Assembly: GCF_025836995.1 (NCBI RefSeq)
Contig: NZ_CP107546.1
Span: 2,418,001 to 2,482,000 of the forward strand
Reading direction: 5' to 3'
Length of the DNA stretch: 64,000 bases
Origin: Microbacterium sp. M28
Lineage (GTDB): Bacteria > Actinomycetota > Actinomycetes > Actinomycetales > Microbacteriaceae
In this document: one piece after another, positions 27,801 to 35,958 of the stretch
Layout of the letters: every line of letters begins with the position of its first letter
How positions within the stretch are numbered: the first letter of the stretch is position 1
Notes under the pieces: generated by a model
Databases searched by the model: none
What the model was told of the DNA's origin: nothing
What the model saw: only the letters and a program-made list of their open reading frames with translations
Position numbers and translations under genes: made by a program

Positions 27801-29446
27801 TTCGACTTCTGGATCGCGAACTCCTCTGCCGTCTCCGCTCCACGCGCGTCCGGATTCTCGCCGGAGAGCGTCGTGAAGTAGTTGTAGACGTTGAACGCGC
27901 CGACCTGCACGTCGCCGCCGACCTCGGGGGCCGCGTCCGTGCGCGGGTTCTGCGCCGTGAATCCGGCCTTGTAGCCCGCGTCGCTGGTGTCGTCGATCGG
28001 CACGACCGGCTGCAGTCGCCAGTCGTCGAAGCCGTACTGCAGCACGTACCCGGCGTCCGCGAAGTCGACCGCGTCGCCGTTGCGCACCACGGTGTCGGCC
28101 GTGAAGTACGGCTGCTGTCCTGGGTGGGCGTTGCTGGTGACCTGCGACGACCATCCGTCGTCCAGGAGGATGCGCTCGGCGCGGTTCTCGGCGGCGATCG
28201 CGTTCGCCGCGTCGCCGGGGCGGGTGGTCTCGGTGCTCTTGACGTTGAGCTCACCCGGGTTCAGCCACAGGGTCCCGTAGTTGTAGAGCTGGTGGCTGGA
28301 GGCGACCAGGTACGACCCGGTCGGCGCGACGAGCATGTTCTCGAAGGCCTCGCGATCGGCGCCGGTGACCGTGTCGGCGAGCGGAGTCTGAGCGGGCACC
28401 CCCGCAGCGGCGGTGACGACCGAGACGTCGGATGCCGCTGCCGGGTTGATCTGCGTCTGGCCGAAGTACTCACTGACCGTTCCCGTGACCGACACGAGGT
28501 CGCCGATGGCGAGCGTCGGTGCGAGGGCGTTCAGGTAGACGAAGACGCCGTCCGAAGCTCCGGGGGTCGCGTCGGTGTCGCCGCCCGAGCCCTGGGTCTG
28601 GATCGTGACGCCCTTGTAGCCGCCCGTGCGGTAGTCGCCGGTCACGACGCCGGAGACCGTGACGTTCTGGCCGGCCAACGGCGAGACGTCGCCGGAACCC
28701 TGCACCTCGGCGATCGAGACCGCGGTGGGCTCTTCCGGTTCCTCGGGCTCTTCGGGCCCTGTGCCGCCGGAGTTCTGCGGGGTGATCGTCGCGGACAGCG
28801 TGAAGTCCGCGCTGTTGTCGTCGGTGTCGGCGGCGTTCGTCCGGTTCAGCGACTTGACGTCGGTGTTGCCGGCCGGCGGGGTGGCCGCTGCCGTCTCGAA
28901 TGTGTTCGAGGTGCCGTATCCGAGCAGGTCGACGACTCCCGCCGTGCCCGTGATCGACCCGGGCGCGAGGGTGACCGCGGCGGTGCCCTCGACGAGTGCG
29001 AGCGTCCCGTTGGTGCCGCTCGGGTTCAGGTTGCCGACGGCATCCGCGGTCGGCAGCGCCTGACCGTTCGCGCCGTTGCTGCCGCCCTGCACGAGGTAGT
29101 GGCCGCCGGCGGGAATCGTGCCCGTGAGGGGGACGACGCCGTTGAAGGCCGCGGTCCCGGTCGCCGAGCGGTACTGCAGGGAGAGTCCGTCGAGGGAGAC
29201 CGGCTCGGAGGTGGGGTTGTAGAGCTCCACGAACTTGTTCGTGAACAGCGCCCCTGCGCTGCCACCGGAAAGGTACGCCTCGTTGATGACGACCCCCGTC
29301 CCGGTCGTGTTCGCGAAGGCGGGTGTCGCGACCAGGGCGCCGGCGCCCAGGGCGGCGACACAGGTTACGGCGAGGACGCTGACGCGCCCCCTGCTGCGGA
29401 AGGACGCCGGAACCGTTCGGTTCCCGGCATCGGGGGCTGGCATCAT
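24833..29446 (-). CDS. Giant secreted ExeM/NucH-type nuclease fused to a 5'-nucleotidase
   Basis: This is a 1537-residue secreted protein. A signal peptide ends near TPAFAN. It continues with a lamin-tail domain (about 45-175) and an OB-fold-like region (about 240-350). An endonuclease/exonuclease/phosphatase domain (about 510-810) contains GAFNVYNYF, SLMEIEN, LLLGDFNAYG and SSDHDPIV. A metallophosphatase of the UshA type has NDFHGR near residue 825, GNHEYD near 900 and STGHTHG near 1038. The 5'-nucleotidase C-terminal domain is near 1105-1290, and Ig-like repeats end in the aromatic tail VLDWLWDLITGWF. It can plausibly degrade extracellular DNA and then dephosphorylate the nucleotides. I chose the start at 29446 because GAGGAG lies nine bases upstream. 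There is no sortase motif. A promoter with a PHO-box-like array precedes it. Confidence 0.92.
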   Translation of the reverse strand: MMPAPDAGNRTVPASFRSRGRVSVLAVTCVAALGAGALVATPAFANTTGTGVVINEAYLSGGSAGALFTNKFVELYNPTSEPVSLDGLSLQYRSATGTAAFNGVVPLTGTIPAGGHYLVQGGSNGANGQALPTADAVGNLNPSGTNGTLALVEGTAAVTLAPGSITGTAGVVDLLGYGTSNTFETAAATPPAGNTDVKSLNRTNAADTDDNSADFTLSATITPQNSGGTGPEEPEEPEEPTAVSIAEVQGSGDVSPLAGQNVTVSGVVTGDYRTGGYKGVTIQTQGSGGDTDATPGASDGVFVYLNALAPTLAIGDLVSVTGTVSEYFGQTQINPAAASDVSVVTAAAGVPAQTPLADTVTGADREAFENMLVAPTGSYLVASSHQLYNYGTLWLNPGELNVKSTETTRPGDAANAIAAENRAERILLDDGWSSQVTSNAHPGQQPYFTADTVVRNGDAVDFADAGYVLQYGFDDWRLQPVVPIDDTSDAGYKAGFTAQNPRTDAAPEVGGDVQVGAFNVYNYFTTLSGENPDARGAETAEEFAIQKSKIVTAINALDAEVVSLMEIENSIHFGKPADAALSDLVDGLNADAGSEVWAFVPTPAALLQTETDVITNAIIYKKDAVTPVGDSATIIDETVWDNAREPVAQTFDVDGKLVSVVANHFKSKSPPSGGGAEPADGQGFFNADRIAQAQSLLAFTETLAETSGSDDILLLGDFNAYGQEDPIDVFAQAGWTDLVPAQAAGHYTYTFDGELGSLDHAIASPSLTESVTGTGVWAINSPEWSDRGYAFGAAEAGTPYRSSDHDPIVVGISSEIPPVSIDIVTINDFHGRIEADGAAAGAAVLAGAVQQLRDGNPNTLFTANGDLVGASTFTSFIQDDNPTIDALNLAGLQVSSTGNHEYDQGWADLSERIEARADWPYLAANVYLAGTDEHALEPSWVTEVDGVDVGFIGAVTEDLPTLVSPDAISELEVRDIADSVNAEAAALTDGDQANGEADVIILLVHEGAASTEPAEFEPGTPLGDILAGVGPEVDAISTGHTHGAYSEVIDGRPVFQAGQYGENFALTSIEVDPETKELLSIENEIKPLTEAGKALYPADPEVQAIVDAAKAEADVLGAEKVGEITADFNRARQTNGSENRGGESTIGNFVADVHKWATGADVALMNPGGIRANLAYASAGQNDPDGNVTFREAATVQPFANTLVTLELTGAQLESVLEEQWQPAGASRPFLKLGVSEGLVYTYDPTAAAGERITSITLDGTAIDPDATYVVAANSFLAAGGDNFASFREGVNKKDTGKVDLASTVEWFDANGTATPDLAQRAVGVTLSPADADGYTAGDQVTIALSSLNFSAGEANGAEVAVSLGETVLASGQIDPTIVDTTDEVGRASLSFTVPDGVFGEQSLTVAVTSTGTTVQVPFTIAGSEPVEFTGTIEVPKKVAAGKKLSITGADFEPGETVTVRLQPKKGSAIELGEVVVGENGSFQASVTVPKNTHPGKYSVEVAQADGDTASATVGVNRGGGVRDVLDWLWDLITGWF

Positions 29447-29499
29447 CGTTGCTGTCTCCTCGATCGGGTGGTGCGGCGGCTCTCGTGAATCCACCGTCC

Positions 29500-29520
29500 G
29501 TGTGCGCTCTCAGCGCACAC
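29500..29520 (-). promoter_or_regulatory. Inverted repeat in the nuclease leader, possible operator
   Basis: GTGTGCGCT and AGCGCACAC pair perfectly over 9 bp around CTC. The repeat starts only a few bases downstream of the expected transcription start for the nuclease gene. It could be a repressor site or an mRNA leader hairpin. I cannot name a cognate regulator. Confidence 0.45.
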
Positions 29521-29531
29521 ACATATTCGGG

Positions 29532-29560
29532 AGCATACGGAGGGCCGGGGACAGGAGCAA
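29532..29560 (-). promoter_or_regulatory. Promoter of the secreted nuclease/5'-nucleotidase gene
   Basis: On the minus strand, TTGCTC (29560-29555) and TATGCT (29537-29532) are separated by exactly 17 bases. The PHO-box-like repeats end five bases upstream of the -35 box, a normal position for an activator. Confidence 0.6.
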
Positions 29561-29564
29561 CGGT

Positions 29565-29597
29565 GTTCGCCGAATGGTCACCGCTCGCTCATCGAAT
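29565..29597. promoter_or_regulatory. Candidate PHO box (three 11-nt PhoP repeats)
   Basis: Read on the plus strand, three adjoining 11-nt units are GTTCGCCGAAT, GGTCACCGCTC and GCTCATCGAAT. They match the PhoP core GTTCACC at six, six and five of seven positions. The array adjoins the -35 box of a gene for a secreted nuclease/5'-nucleotidase, a typical phosphate-starvation target. The repeats are inverted relative to the gene, which lowers confidence somewhat. Confidence 0.5.
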
Positions 29598-29654
29598 CGC
29601 CGCGAAGACGCTCAGATGCGCATTACCGCCTGCTCGGATGCGCGCTCGACGGGC

Positions 29655-30452
29655 TCAGGATGCCGCGGCTGCCGCATCCTCGAGATCCTCGACCTCGCGC
29701 TCCCAGGCATCCTTCGCCAGGCGGTACCAGATGTAGAACGCGAAGCCCGCGAAGATCGCCCACTCGGCCGCGTAGAACACGTTCAGCCAGTTCACCGGCG
29801 ACAGCTCGTCCGGCGGCGAGGAGGAGATGTCCACGAGCCCGTCCGGAGCGTCGAAGCTCGCGAGGTAGGGCCGGTAGACCGCGAGCTGCTCTGCATCGTG
29901 CCAGTGGCCCAGCAGCGCTGCCGGCGACATCCGGTCCATGCGCTGCGGGTCATCGGCCGGTGGGACCTGCACGCCCTCGTCCGAGATGAGTCGCCCGCTG
30001 ATCGTGGCCTCGGTGCCGGCGGCGCTCTGCTCGAGGGCTGCGACCGCGGCATCCGCGTCTTCACGTTCCTGGGCCCAGCCCAGCGCGACGGCGATCGAGA
30101 CGCGATCGCCCACGCGCAACTGGCCGGTGACCCAGTACCCCTCGACGTCGTCGTTGTAGCGGGACGAGACGACGAGGAAGTCGCCGCCGATCCAGCTGCC
30201 CGTCGCCTCGGTGCGCTGACCGACGTACGGCTCCGGCAGATACTCGCCCGGCGCGACGACGTCATCCAGGGCACGGACCTGCTCCGTCACGCCGGCGGGG
30301 GGCGGATCTGTCTCGATCGCGCGGCCGAGCTGCCACTGGCCGAGGAACGCGAAGACACCGGCGACGACCAGGCACAGCGCGAGGACGCCGATCCAGCGCG
30401 GACGCAGCATCACCTCGCGCAGCGTCGGCGGGAAGACCTCTGGTGTCGTCAC
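29655..30452 (-). CDS. SURF1 family cytochrome oxidase assembly protein
   Basis: This 265-residue SURF1-like protein is implicated in cytochrome c oxidase (aa3) assembly. It shows the family layout. A first membrane helix (RPRWIGVLALCLVVAGVFAFLGQWQLGRA) ends in the conserved GQWQ motif. A periplasmic domain includes VTGQLRVGDRVSIAVALGWA. A second helix near the C terminus (NVFYAAEWAIFAGFAFYIWYRL) has a charged tail. The GTG at 30452 lies 13 bases after the guaB3 stop and gives the usual N terminus. A longer frame would overlap guaB3 and has no SURF1 similarity. Confidence 0.9.
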   Translation of the reverse strand: MTTPEVFPPTLREVMLRPRWIGVLALCLVVAGVFAFLGQWQLGRAIETDPPPAGVTEQVRALDDVVAPGEYLPEPYVGQRTEATGSWIGGDFLVVSSRYNDDVEGYWVTGQLRVGDRVSIAVALGWAQEREDADAAVAALEQSAAGTEATISGRLISDEGVQVPPADDPQRMDRMSPAALLGHWHDAEQLAVYRPYLASFDAPDGLVDISSSPPDELSPVNWLNVFYAAEWAIFAGFAFYIWYRLAKDAWEREVEDLEDAAAAAS

Positions 30453-30465
30453 GGCAGGCGGATGC

Positions 30466-31584
30466 TCAGACCTGCTCGTACGGGGCCAGCACGACCTCGA
30501 CGCGCTGGAACTCCTTGAGGTCGGAGTATCCGGTCGTGGCCATGGACTTGCGCAGCGCACCGATGAGGTTCGCGGTGCCGTCCGCGACGGGCGCAGGGCC
30601 GAACAGGATCTCCTCGAGCGGCGCGATGCCGTCGACGGCGACGCGGCGGCCGCGGGGCAGCTTGGGGTGGTGCGCCTCGGGCCCCCAGTGGAAGCCGCGA
30701 CCTGGAGCGTCCGTCGCGCGAGCGAGTGCGACGCCGAGCATCACGGCATCCGCGCCCATCGCGAGCGCCTTGACGATGTCGCCCGAGGTGCCCACACCGC
30801 CGTCGGCGATCACGTGGACGTAACGCCCGCCCGACTCGTCGAGGTAGTCGCGCCGAGCGGCGGCGACATCGGAGACCGCGGTCGCCATCGGCGCGTGGAT
30901 GCCGAGAGTCGCGCGCGTCGTGGACGCCGCTCCCCCACCGAAGCCGACGAGCACACCGGCCGCGCCGGTGCGCATGAGGTGCAGGGCCGCGGTGTAGGTC
31001 GCAGCCCCTCCGACGATCACGGGGACGTCGAGGTCGTAGATGAACTTCTTCAGGTTCAGCGGTTCGGCGGCACTCGAGACGTGCTCAGCCGACACCGTCG
31101 TGCCGCGGATGACGAACAGATCGACACCGGCGGCGACCACCGTCTCGTACAGCTCCTGCGTGCGCTGCGGCGTCAGGGAACCGGCCACCGTCACGCCGCC
31201 TGCGCGGATCTCGGCGAGACGCGCCTTGATCAGCTCGGGCTTGATGGGCTCGCTGTACAGCTGCTGCATGCGCTGCGTCGCCTCGGCGGGTGCGAGACCC
31301 GCGATCTCGGCGAGCAGAGGCTCGGGGTTCTCGTAACGGGTCCACAGACCCTCGAGGTCGAGCACGCCCAGACCACCGAGCTGGCCCAGCTTGATCGCCG
31401 TCGCCGGGCTCACGACGGAGTCCATCGGCGCGCCGAGCACGGGGATGTCGAAGCCGTAGGCGTCGATCGTCCAGGCCGTCGAGACGTCCTCCGGGTTGCG
31501 CGTGCGCCGCGACGGCACCACCGCGATGTCGTCGAACGTGTACGCGCGACGCGCGCGCTTGCCTCGGCCGAGTTCGATGTCCAT
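30466..31584 (-). CDS. guaB3: GuaB3 family IMP dehydrogenase-related protein
   Basis: This 372-residue TIM-barrel protein is of the IMPDH/GMP reductase superfamily. It shows the FDDIAVVPSRRT start, LGAPMDSVVSP, and [27 protein letters not shown]. It has no CBS domains. At the active-site loop, where IMP dehydrogenase has GSICTT with the catalytic Cys, this protein has GGAASTTR, so Ser stands at the Cys position. That is typical of GuaB3 proteins and argues against ordinary IMP dehydrogenase activity. I placed the start at the ATG 31584, seven bases after GGAGG. The GTG two codons upstream is too close to that site. SURF1 follows in the same direction. Confidence 0.92.
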   Translation of the reverse strand: MDIELGRGKRARRAYTFDDIAVVPSRRTRNPEDVSTAWTIDAYGFDIPVLGAPMDSVVSPATAIKLGQLGGLGVLDLEGLWTRYENPEPLLAEIAGLAPAEATQRMQQLYSEPIKPELIKARLAEIRAGGVTVAGSLTPQRTQELYETVVAAGVDLFVIRGTTVSAEHVSSAAEPLNLKKFIYDLDVPVIVGGAATYTAALHLMRTGAAGVLVGFGGGAASTTRATLGIHAPMATAVSDVAAARRDYLDESGGRYVHVIADGGVGTSGDIVKALAMGADAVMLGVALARATDAPGRGFHWGPEAHHPKLPRGRRVAVDGIAPLEEILFGPAPVADGTANLIGALRKSMATTGYSDLKEFQRVEVVLAPYEQV

Positions 31585-31650
31585 GGTCACCCCTCCAGCC
31601 TACCCGGGGCGACCGCAGCTGAGAGACTGGTCGGGATCGGGAGGTTCGGG

Positions 31651-32736
31651 ATGGCGCAGGATGCCGTGGACGTCGCCGTCGTGGGCGGCGGCGTCATGGG
31701 GCTGGCGACGGCGTGGGAGCTCGTGCGCCGCGGTCTCCGACCGGTCGTCCTGGAGCGTTTCGCGCGCGGTCACACGCAGGGCGCATCCCACGGCGCCACC
31801 CGCAACTTCAACGACGCCTATACCGAGGATCACTACCTCGACCTGCTGGAGCGTTCGCGCGCCGGCTGGGAGGCGCTCGGCACCGTGGACGGCGCCCCGC
31901 TGCTGCGCCTGCACGGCCTGGTCACCCACGGCGACGTCGACATCGCTGCGGTACAGGCGGGACTCGCGCGCCGCGGCATCCCGGCCGACCTGCTCACGGC
32001 GGCGGAGGCGCAGCGGCGGTGGCCGGGGATGCGCTTCGCGTCGGACGTGCTGTGGTCGGCGGATGCCGGAGTCATCCGCGCCGCCGACACCCTCCGCGAG
32101 CTGGAGCGGCGGATCGTCGCCGGCGGCGGCACGGTCCGATGGGAGACCCCTGTCGAACGCATTGGTCAGGATCCGGCGAGCGCTCTGCTCGCCCTGGCGG
32201 ACGGGACGACCCTGCGCGCGGACACCGTGATCGTGACGGCCGGTGCATGGACCTCGACTCTGCTCGGCGGCATCGGGCTGCCGCGGCTGCGTGTCACGGA
32301 GGAGACGCCGGCGCACTTCCAGCCCGTGACGGATACCGCGTGGCCGTCCTTCAACCACTACGTCGCACCGAGCGACTACCCCGCCACGGTCTACGGCATG
32401 CCCACGCCTGGCGAGGGCGTCAAAGTGGGCTTCCACCAGGTCGGCGACGAGGTCGACCCCGACGACCGTCCGCACCGCACGACGCATGCGGACGCGCTCC
32501 GCTCGTATGTGCGCGAGTGGATGCCGGGGCTCGACGCCGACTCCGCGGTGCATCTGAGCTGCACGTACACGTCGACCGACGACAGCGATTTCGTGCTCGA
32601 CCGGCGAGGGCGGTTCGTGATCGGCGCCGGCTTCTCGGGACACGGCTTCAAGTTCGCGCCCGGCGTCGGCGCCGTGCTGGCCGATCTCGCGCTCGACCAG
32701 ACGGCGCGCGCCGCCTGGCCGTTCCGTCTCGCCTGA
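31651..32736 (+). CDS. FAD-dependent N-methyl amino acid oxidase (sarcosine oxidase/MTOX family)
   Basis: This 361-residue flavoprotein has the dinucleotide-binding motif VAVVGGGVMGLATAWELVRR at its N terminus and GASHGATRNF near residue 48, characteristic of monomeric sarcosine oxidase and N-methyltryptophan oxidase. SCTYTSTDDSDFVLDR near residue 305 contains a Cys at the position used for covalent FAD attachment. FVIGAGFSGHGFKFAPGVG follows near the end. The enzyme should oxidatively demethylate a secondary amine and make hydrogen peroxide; the substrate is unknown. GGGAGG precedes the ATG. It is divergent from guaB3 across about 66 bases and convergent with the ABC-F gene. Confidence 0.9.
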   Translation: MAQDAVDVAVVGGGVMGLATAWELVRRGLRPVVLERFARGHTQGASHGATRNFNDAYTEDHYLDLLERSRAGWEALGTVDGAPLLRLHGLVTHGDVDIAAVQAGLARRGIPADLLTAAEAQRRWPGMRFASDVLWSADAGVIRAADTLRELERRIVAGGGTVRWETPVERIGQDPASALLALADGTTLRADTVIVTAGAWTSTLLGGIGLPRLRVTEETPAHFQPVTDTAWPSFNHYVAPSDYPATVYGMPTPGEGVKVGFHQVGDEVDPDDRPHRTTHADALRSYVREWMPGLDADSAVHLSCTYTSTDDSDFVLDRRGRFVIGAGFSGHGFKFAPGVGAVLADLALDQTARAAWPFRLA

Positions 32737-32745
32737 CCGAGTGGC

Positions 32746-34434
32746 TCAGCGGGTTCGAGCCACGCGGCGCTCATCCCACACCGGCTCGTCGGCCGCGTAC
32801 ACCTCTCCGTCCGATCCGAATACGAGGAATCGATCGAACGACCGCGCGAACCAGCGATCGTGTGTCACCGCCAGGACCGTCCCGTCGAAGCGCGTCAGCG
32901 CGTCCTCCAGCGCCTCGGCGGATTCCAGATCCAGGTTGTCCGTCGGCTCGTCGAGCAGCAGCAGCGTCGCCCCGGAGAGCTCCAGCAGCAGCACCTGGAA
33001 CCGCGCCTGCTGGCCACCGGACAGCGAGTCGAAGCTCTGCTGCGCCTGCCGGACGAGTCCGTAGCGGTCCAGGGCGCTGCTGGCGGCATCCCGAGGCAGA
33101 CCCTGGCGTCGATCGTCGCCGCGGTGCAGGATCTCGAGCAGCGTGCGGCCGACGAACTCAGGATGCGCGTGCGTCTGCGCGAACAGCCCTGGCACCACTC
33201 GGGCGCCGAGGATCGCGCGGCCCGTGTGCGGCACCTCCGCCACCAGCTCGCCCGTCGACGTGACGTGCCCGAGCGTCGGATCAGGGTCGGTGCCTCCTCT
33301 GGCGAGCAGACGGAGGAAGTGCGACTTGCCCGACCCGTTCGATCCGAGCACACCGATGCGGTCCCCGAACCAGATCTCAGCGTCGAACGGTCGCATGAGG
33401 CCGGTCAGCTCCAGCCGCTCGGCGATCACGGCGCGCTTGCCGGTGCGCGCTCCCCGCAGCCGCATGTCGAAGTCCTGCGCCGGTGGACGCTCTTCGGGCG
33501 GCCCGGCCTCCTCGAACTTGCGCAGCCGGGTCTGCGCCGCCCGATACCGTGATGCGAAGCCGTCGTTCGCCTCGGCCTTCACCTTGAGCGTCGCGACGAG
33601 GGTGCGCAGCTTCTCGTGCTGCTCGTCCCAGCGACGCCGCAGCTCGTCCAGGCGATCCATCCGGTCCTCGCGCGCCTGGTGATACGTGGCGAAACCGCCG
33701 CCGTGCACCCATGCGGTCGCGCCGGCGCCACCGGGTTCGAGCGTGATGATCCGGTCGGCCGCTCTCGCGAGCAGCTCCCGGTCGTGCGACACGAGCAGCA
33801 CCGTCTTCGGGGTCTGCCGCAGCTGCTCCTCCAGCCAGCGCTTGGCCGGGACGTCCAGGTAGTTGTCCGGCTCGTCCAGCAGCAGCACGTCGTCCGGGCC
33901 CCGCAGCAGCGCCTCGAGGGCGAGCCGCTTCTGCTCGCCGCCGGACAGCGTGACGAGCTCGCGGTATCTGGCGCGTTCGTACGGCACGCCGAGAGCGGCG
34001 ATGGTGCACTGGTCCCACACCGTCTCGTGCTCGTACCCGCCCGCATCGGCGTACTCGGCGATCGCCGCGGCGTACGCCATCTGGGTGTCGTGCTCGTCGC
34101 GTTCGATGAGCGCGTTCTCCGCCGATTCCAGTGTCTCGGCGGCGGCGCGGATGCGACGCGGGGCCACCCGCGTCAGCAGATCCTGCACCGTCTGACCTGC
34201 CTCGCCGTGACCGATGAACTGATCCATGACGCCGAGGCCGCCGTCGATGGTGACGGCGCCGGAGTCGGCGGCGGCATCGCCGCGGATGATGCGCAGCAGC
34301 GTCGTCTTGCCTGCGCCGTTCGGCCCGATCAGCGCGCTGGTCGAGCCGGCGCCGACGCGGAACGTCGCCTCATCGAGCAGCGGTCTGCCATCCGGCAGGG
34401 TGAGTGAGATCGCCGAGACGTCGATGTAGCCCAC
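32746..34434 (-). CDS. ABC-F family ATP-binding cassette protein
   Basis: This 562-residue soluble twin-ATPase has Walker A GPNGAGKTT and signature LSGGEQKRL in the first half, and GSNGSGKSH and LSGGQQARF in the second. Walker B sequences are LLLDEPDNYLD and LLLDEPTDNLD. A charged linker rich in Arg/Glu (about 235-320) corresponds to the P-site tRNA interaction motif of ABC-F proteins. There are no membrane helices, so the protein most likely acts at the ribosome as a translation or antibiotic-resistance factor. Subfamily is not clear from sequence. I favour the GTG at 34434, which has GGAAGGA about ten bases upstream; a longer frame starts at 34470. Confidence 0.9.
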   Translation of the reverse strand: MGYIDVSAISLTLPDGRPLLDEATFRVGAGSTSALIGPNGAGKTTLLRIIRGDAAADSGAVTIDGGLGVMDQFIGHGEAGQTVQDLLTRVAPRRIRAAAETLESAENALIERDEHDTQMAYAAAIAEYADAGGYEHETVWDQCTIAALGVPYERARYRELVTLSGGEQKRLALEALLRGPDDVLLLDEPDNYLDVPAKRWLEEQLRQTPKTVLLVSHDRELLARAADRIITLEPGGAGATAWVHGGGFATYHQAREDRMDRLDELRRRWDEQHEKLRTLVATLKVKAEANDGFASRYRAAQTRLRKFEEAGPPEERPPAQDFDMRLRGARTGKRAVIAERLELTGLMRPFDAEIWFGDRIGVLGSNGSGKSHFLRLLARGGTDPDPTLGHVTSTGELVAEVPHTGRAILGARVVPGLFAQTHAHPEFVGRTLLEILHRGDDRRQGLPRDAASSALDRYGLVRQAQQSFDSLSGGQQARFQVLLLELSGATLLLLDEPTDNLDLESAEALEDALTRFDGTVLAVTHDRWFARSFDRFLVFGSDGEVYAADEPVWDERRVARTR

Positions 34435-34500
34435 GGTGGGTCGTCCTTCCGCCCACCGCGACCGTCGCACAGCAAGCCGACCAGGCTATCACCATCCGGG

Positions 34501-35958
34501 TCAGCGCGGCTCCGACATCCGCGCCAGCAGCTCGGCGAGCAGCGCCTCGGCGACGGGTGCCGGGAGTTCCTCGATCAATGCCATCAGGGTCGACATCGGC
34601 TGACCCTGCGTCACCCGGCCGGCGCCGGCCAGTCGCAGCAGACGCCAGGATGCTGCAGGTCCCGGCACGCGATCGGCAGCGTATCCGAGCGTGCGCACCG
34701 CCCCGGCCATCCATCGGCCGTCCGCCGGACGGCGCCCTCGCACGGCGTCGGCTGCGTGGGTCAACGCACGCCGGAAATCCTTCAGGCGACGCTCGAGCAC
34801 CGGGGTCAGGGTGAGATGTGCACTGCGCGGCAGGCGGGTGCCGTCGCTCTGCACGAACCCCGGTTGATGCTGGATCCGCCAGCCGTGGTCGGCCAGCTCG
34901 TCCGCGAGCCGATGCGGATCCACGCGGACGTCGATCGGAGCGGCGACGTCCGCGACGAGGGTGATCGCCGGACCGACCGGATCCCCCATCACCACCAGCC
35001 CAGGGATGCGCGCGACCTCGTCTCTGATGCCGGCAGCGACGCGCTCGATCGACGCGGTCAGCTCCGCGAATCCGTCGTCGCCCAACCGCTGCACGATCGC
35101 CCAGGCCGCCGCCAGCGGGGACGCGGACCTCGACCCGAGCAGCGTCGCATTCACGACGGGGTAGCCGGGCCACCGAGTCGTGGCGAAGAACTGGGCCCGG
35201 TGCTGGCGCCTGCCCCGGTGCAGCAGCACCGAGACGCCCTTCGGCGCGTACCCGAACTTGTGAAGGTCCGCCGACAGGCTCGTCACACCGGGAAGGCGGA
35301 AGTCCCACGGCGCTGCGTCCCGCCACCATGGCAGCACGAGTCCCCCGAAGCAGGCGTCGACGTGGCACCGGATGCCGCGGACCTTCGCCGCCGCGGCGAC
35401 CGCGCCGACCGGATCGAGTGCACCGCTCGGATACGCGGGCGCCGACACGACGACGAGCGCGACGTCGTCGCCCATCCTCGCGATCAGATCCGCCGCCGCA
35501 ACGGTCCCGTCGGGAGCGCACGGCACCGGGTCGAACTCCAGGTCGAACAGCCGTGCCGCCTTTTGGAACGCCGCGTGGGCCGTGGATGGCGCGAGCAGGC
35601 GTGGTCGCGTCCCCTGGGCCGCGGCATCCGGATGCTCAGTGCGCCACAGGTCGCGCGCCGTCTTCACCGCCAGCAGGCAGCTCTCGGTTCCCCCGCTGGT
35701 CACGGAACCTGTGACGTCGCGTCCTCCGTGCACTGCTCGGCGCACGAAGCCGAGGAGGTCGCGCTCCATCGCCGCGACGGACGGGAAGACGGTGGGGTCG
35801 AGACCGTTCACCGGACGGGCGAGGGATGCCGCGGCATCTGCCAGCTCGTCCAGCTCCGGCATCCCCGAGTCGTAGACATACGCCAGGACGTGCCCGCCGT
35901 GTGTCGGAGCGTCGAGCGCCCGGAGGTCGCGCAGCCGGCCCAGGATGCCGCCGCTCAT
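34501..35958 (-). CDS. PLP-dependent decarboxylase/lyase, sphingosine-1-phosphate lyase-like
   Basis: This 485-residue fold-type I, group II PLP enzyme shows VTSGGTESCLLAVK for cofactor phosphate binding, HVDACFGGLVLPW with the PLP-contacting Asp, and SLSADLHKFGYAPKG with the Schiff-base Lys near residue 232. The pattern GGTES with ADLHKFGYAPKG is closer to sphingosine-1-phosphate lyases than to glutamate or aromatic amino acid decarboxylases. The C-terminal 80 residues are hydrophobic and Leu/Ala-rich. Its start overlaps the stop of the upstream MFS transporter gene by four bases, which implies that the transported compound or its product is the substrate. The exact substrate is unknown. Confidence 0.88.
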   Translation of the reverse strand: MSGGILGRLRDLRALDAPTHGGHVLAYVYDSGMPELDELADAAASLARPVNGLDPTVFPSVAAMERDLLGFVRRAVHGGRDVTGSVTSGGTESCLLAVKTARDLWRTEHPDAAAQGTRPRLLAPSTAHAAFQKAARLFDLEFDPVPCAPDGTVAAADLIARMGDDVALVVVSAPAYPSGALDPVGAVAAAAKVRGIRCHVDACFGGLVLPWWRDAAPWDFRLPGVTSLSADLHKFGYAPKGVSVLLHRGRRQHRAQFFATTRWPGYPVVNATLLGSRSASPLAAAWAIVQRLGDDGFAELTASIERVAAGIRDEVARIPGLVVMGDPVGPAITLVADVAAPIDVRVDPHRLADELADHGWRIQHQPGFVQSDGTRLPRSAHLTLTPVLERRLKDFRRALTHAADAVRGRRPADGRWMAGAVRTLGYAADRVPGPAASWRLLRLAGAGRVTQGQPMSTLMALIEELPAPVAEALLAELLARMSEPR

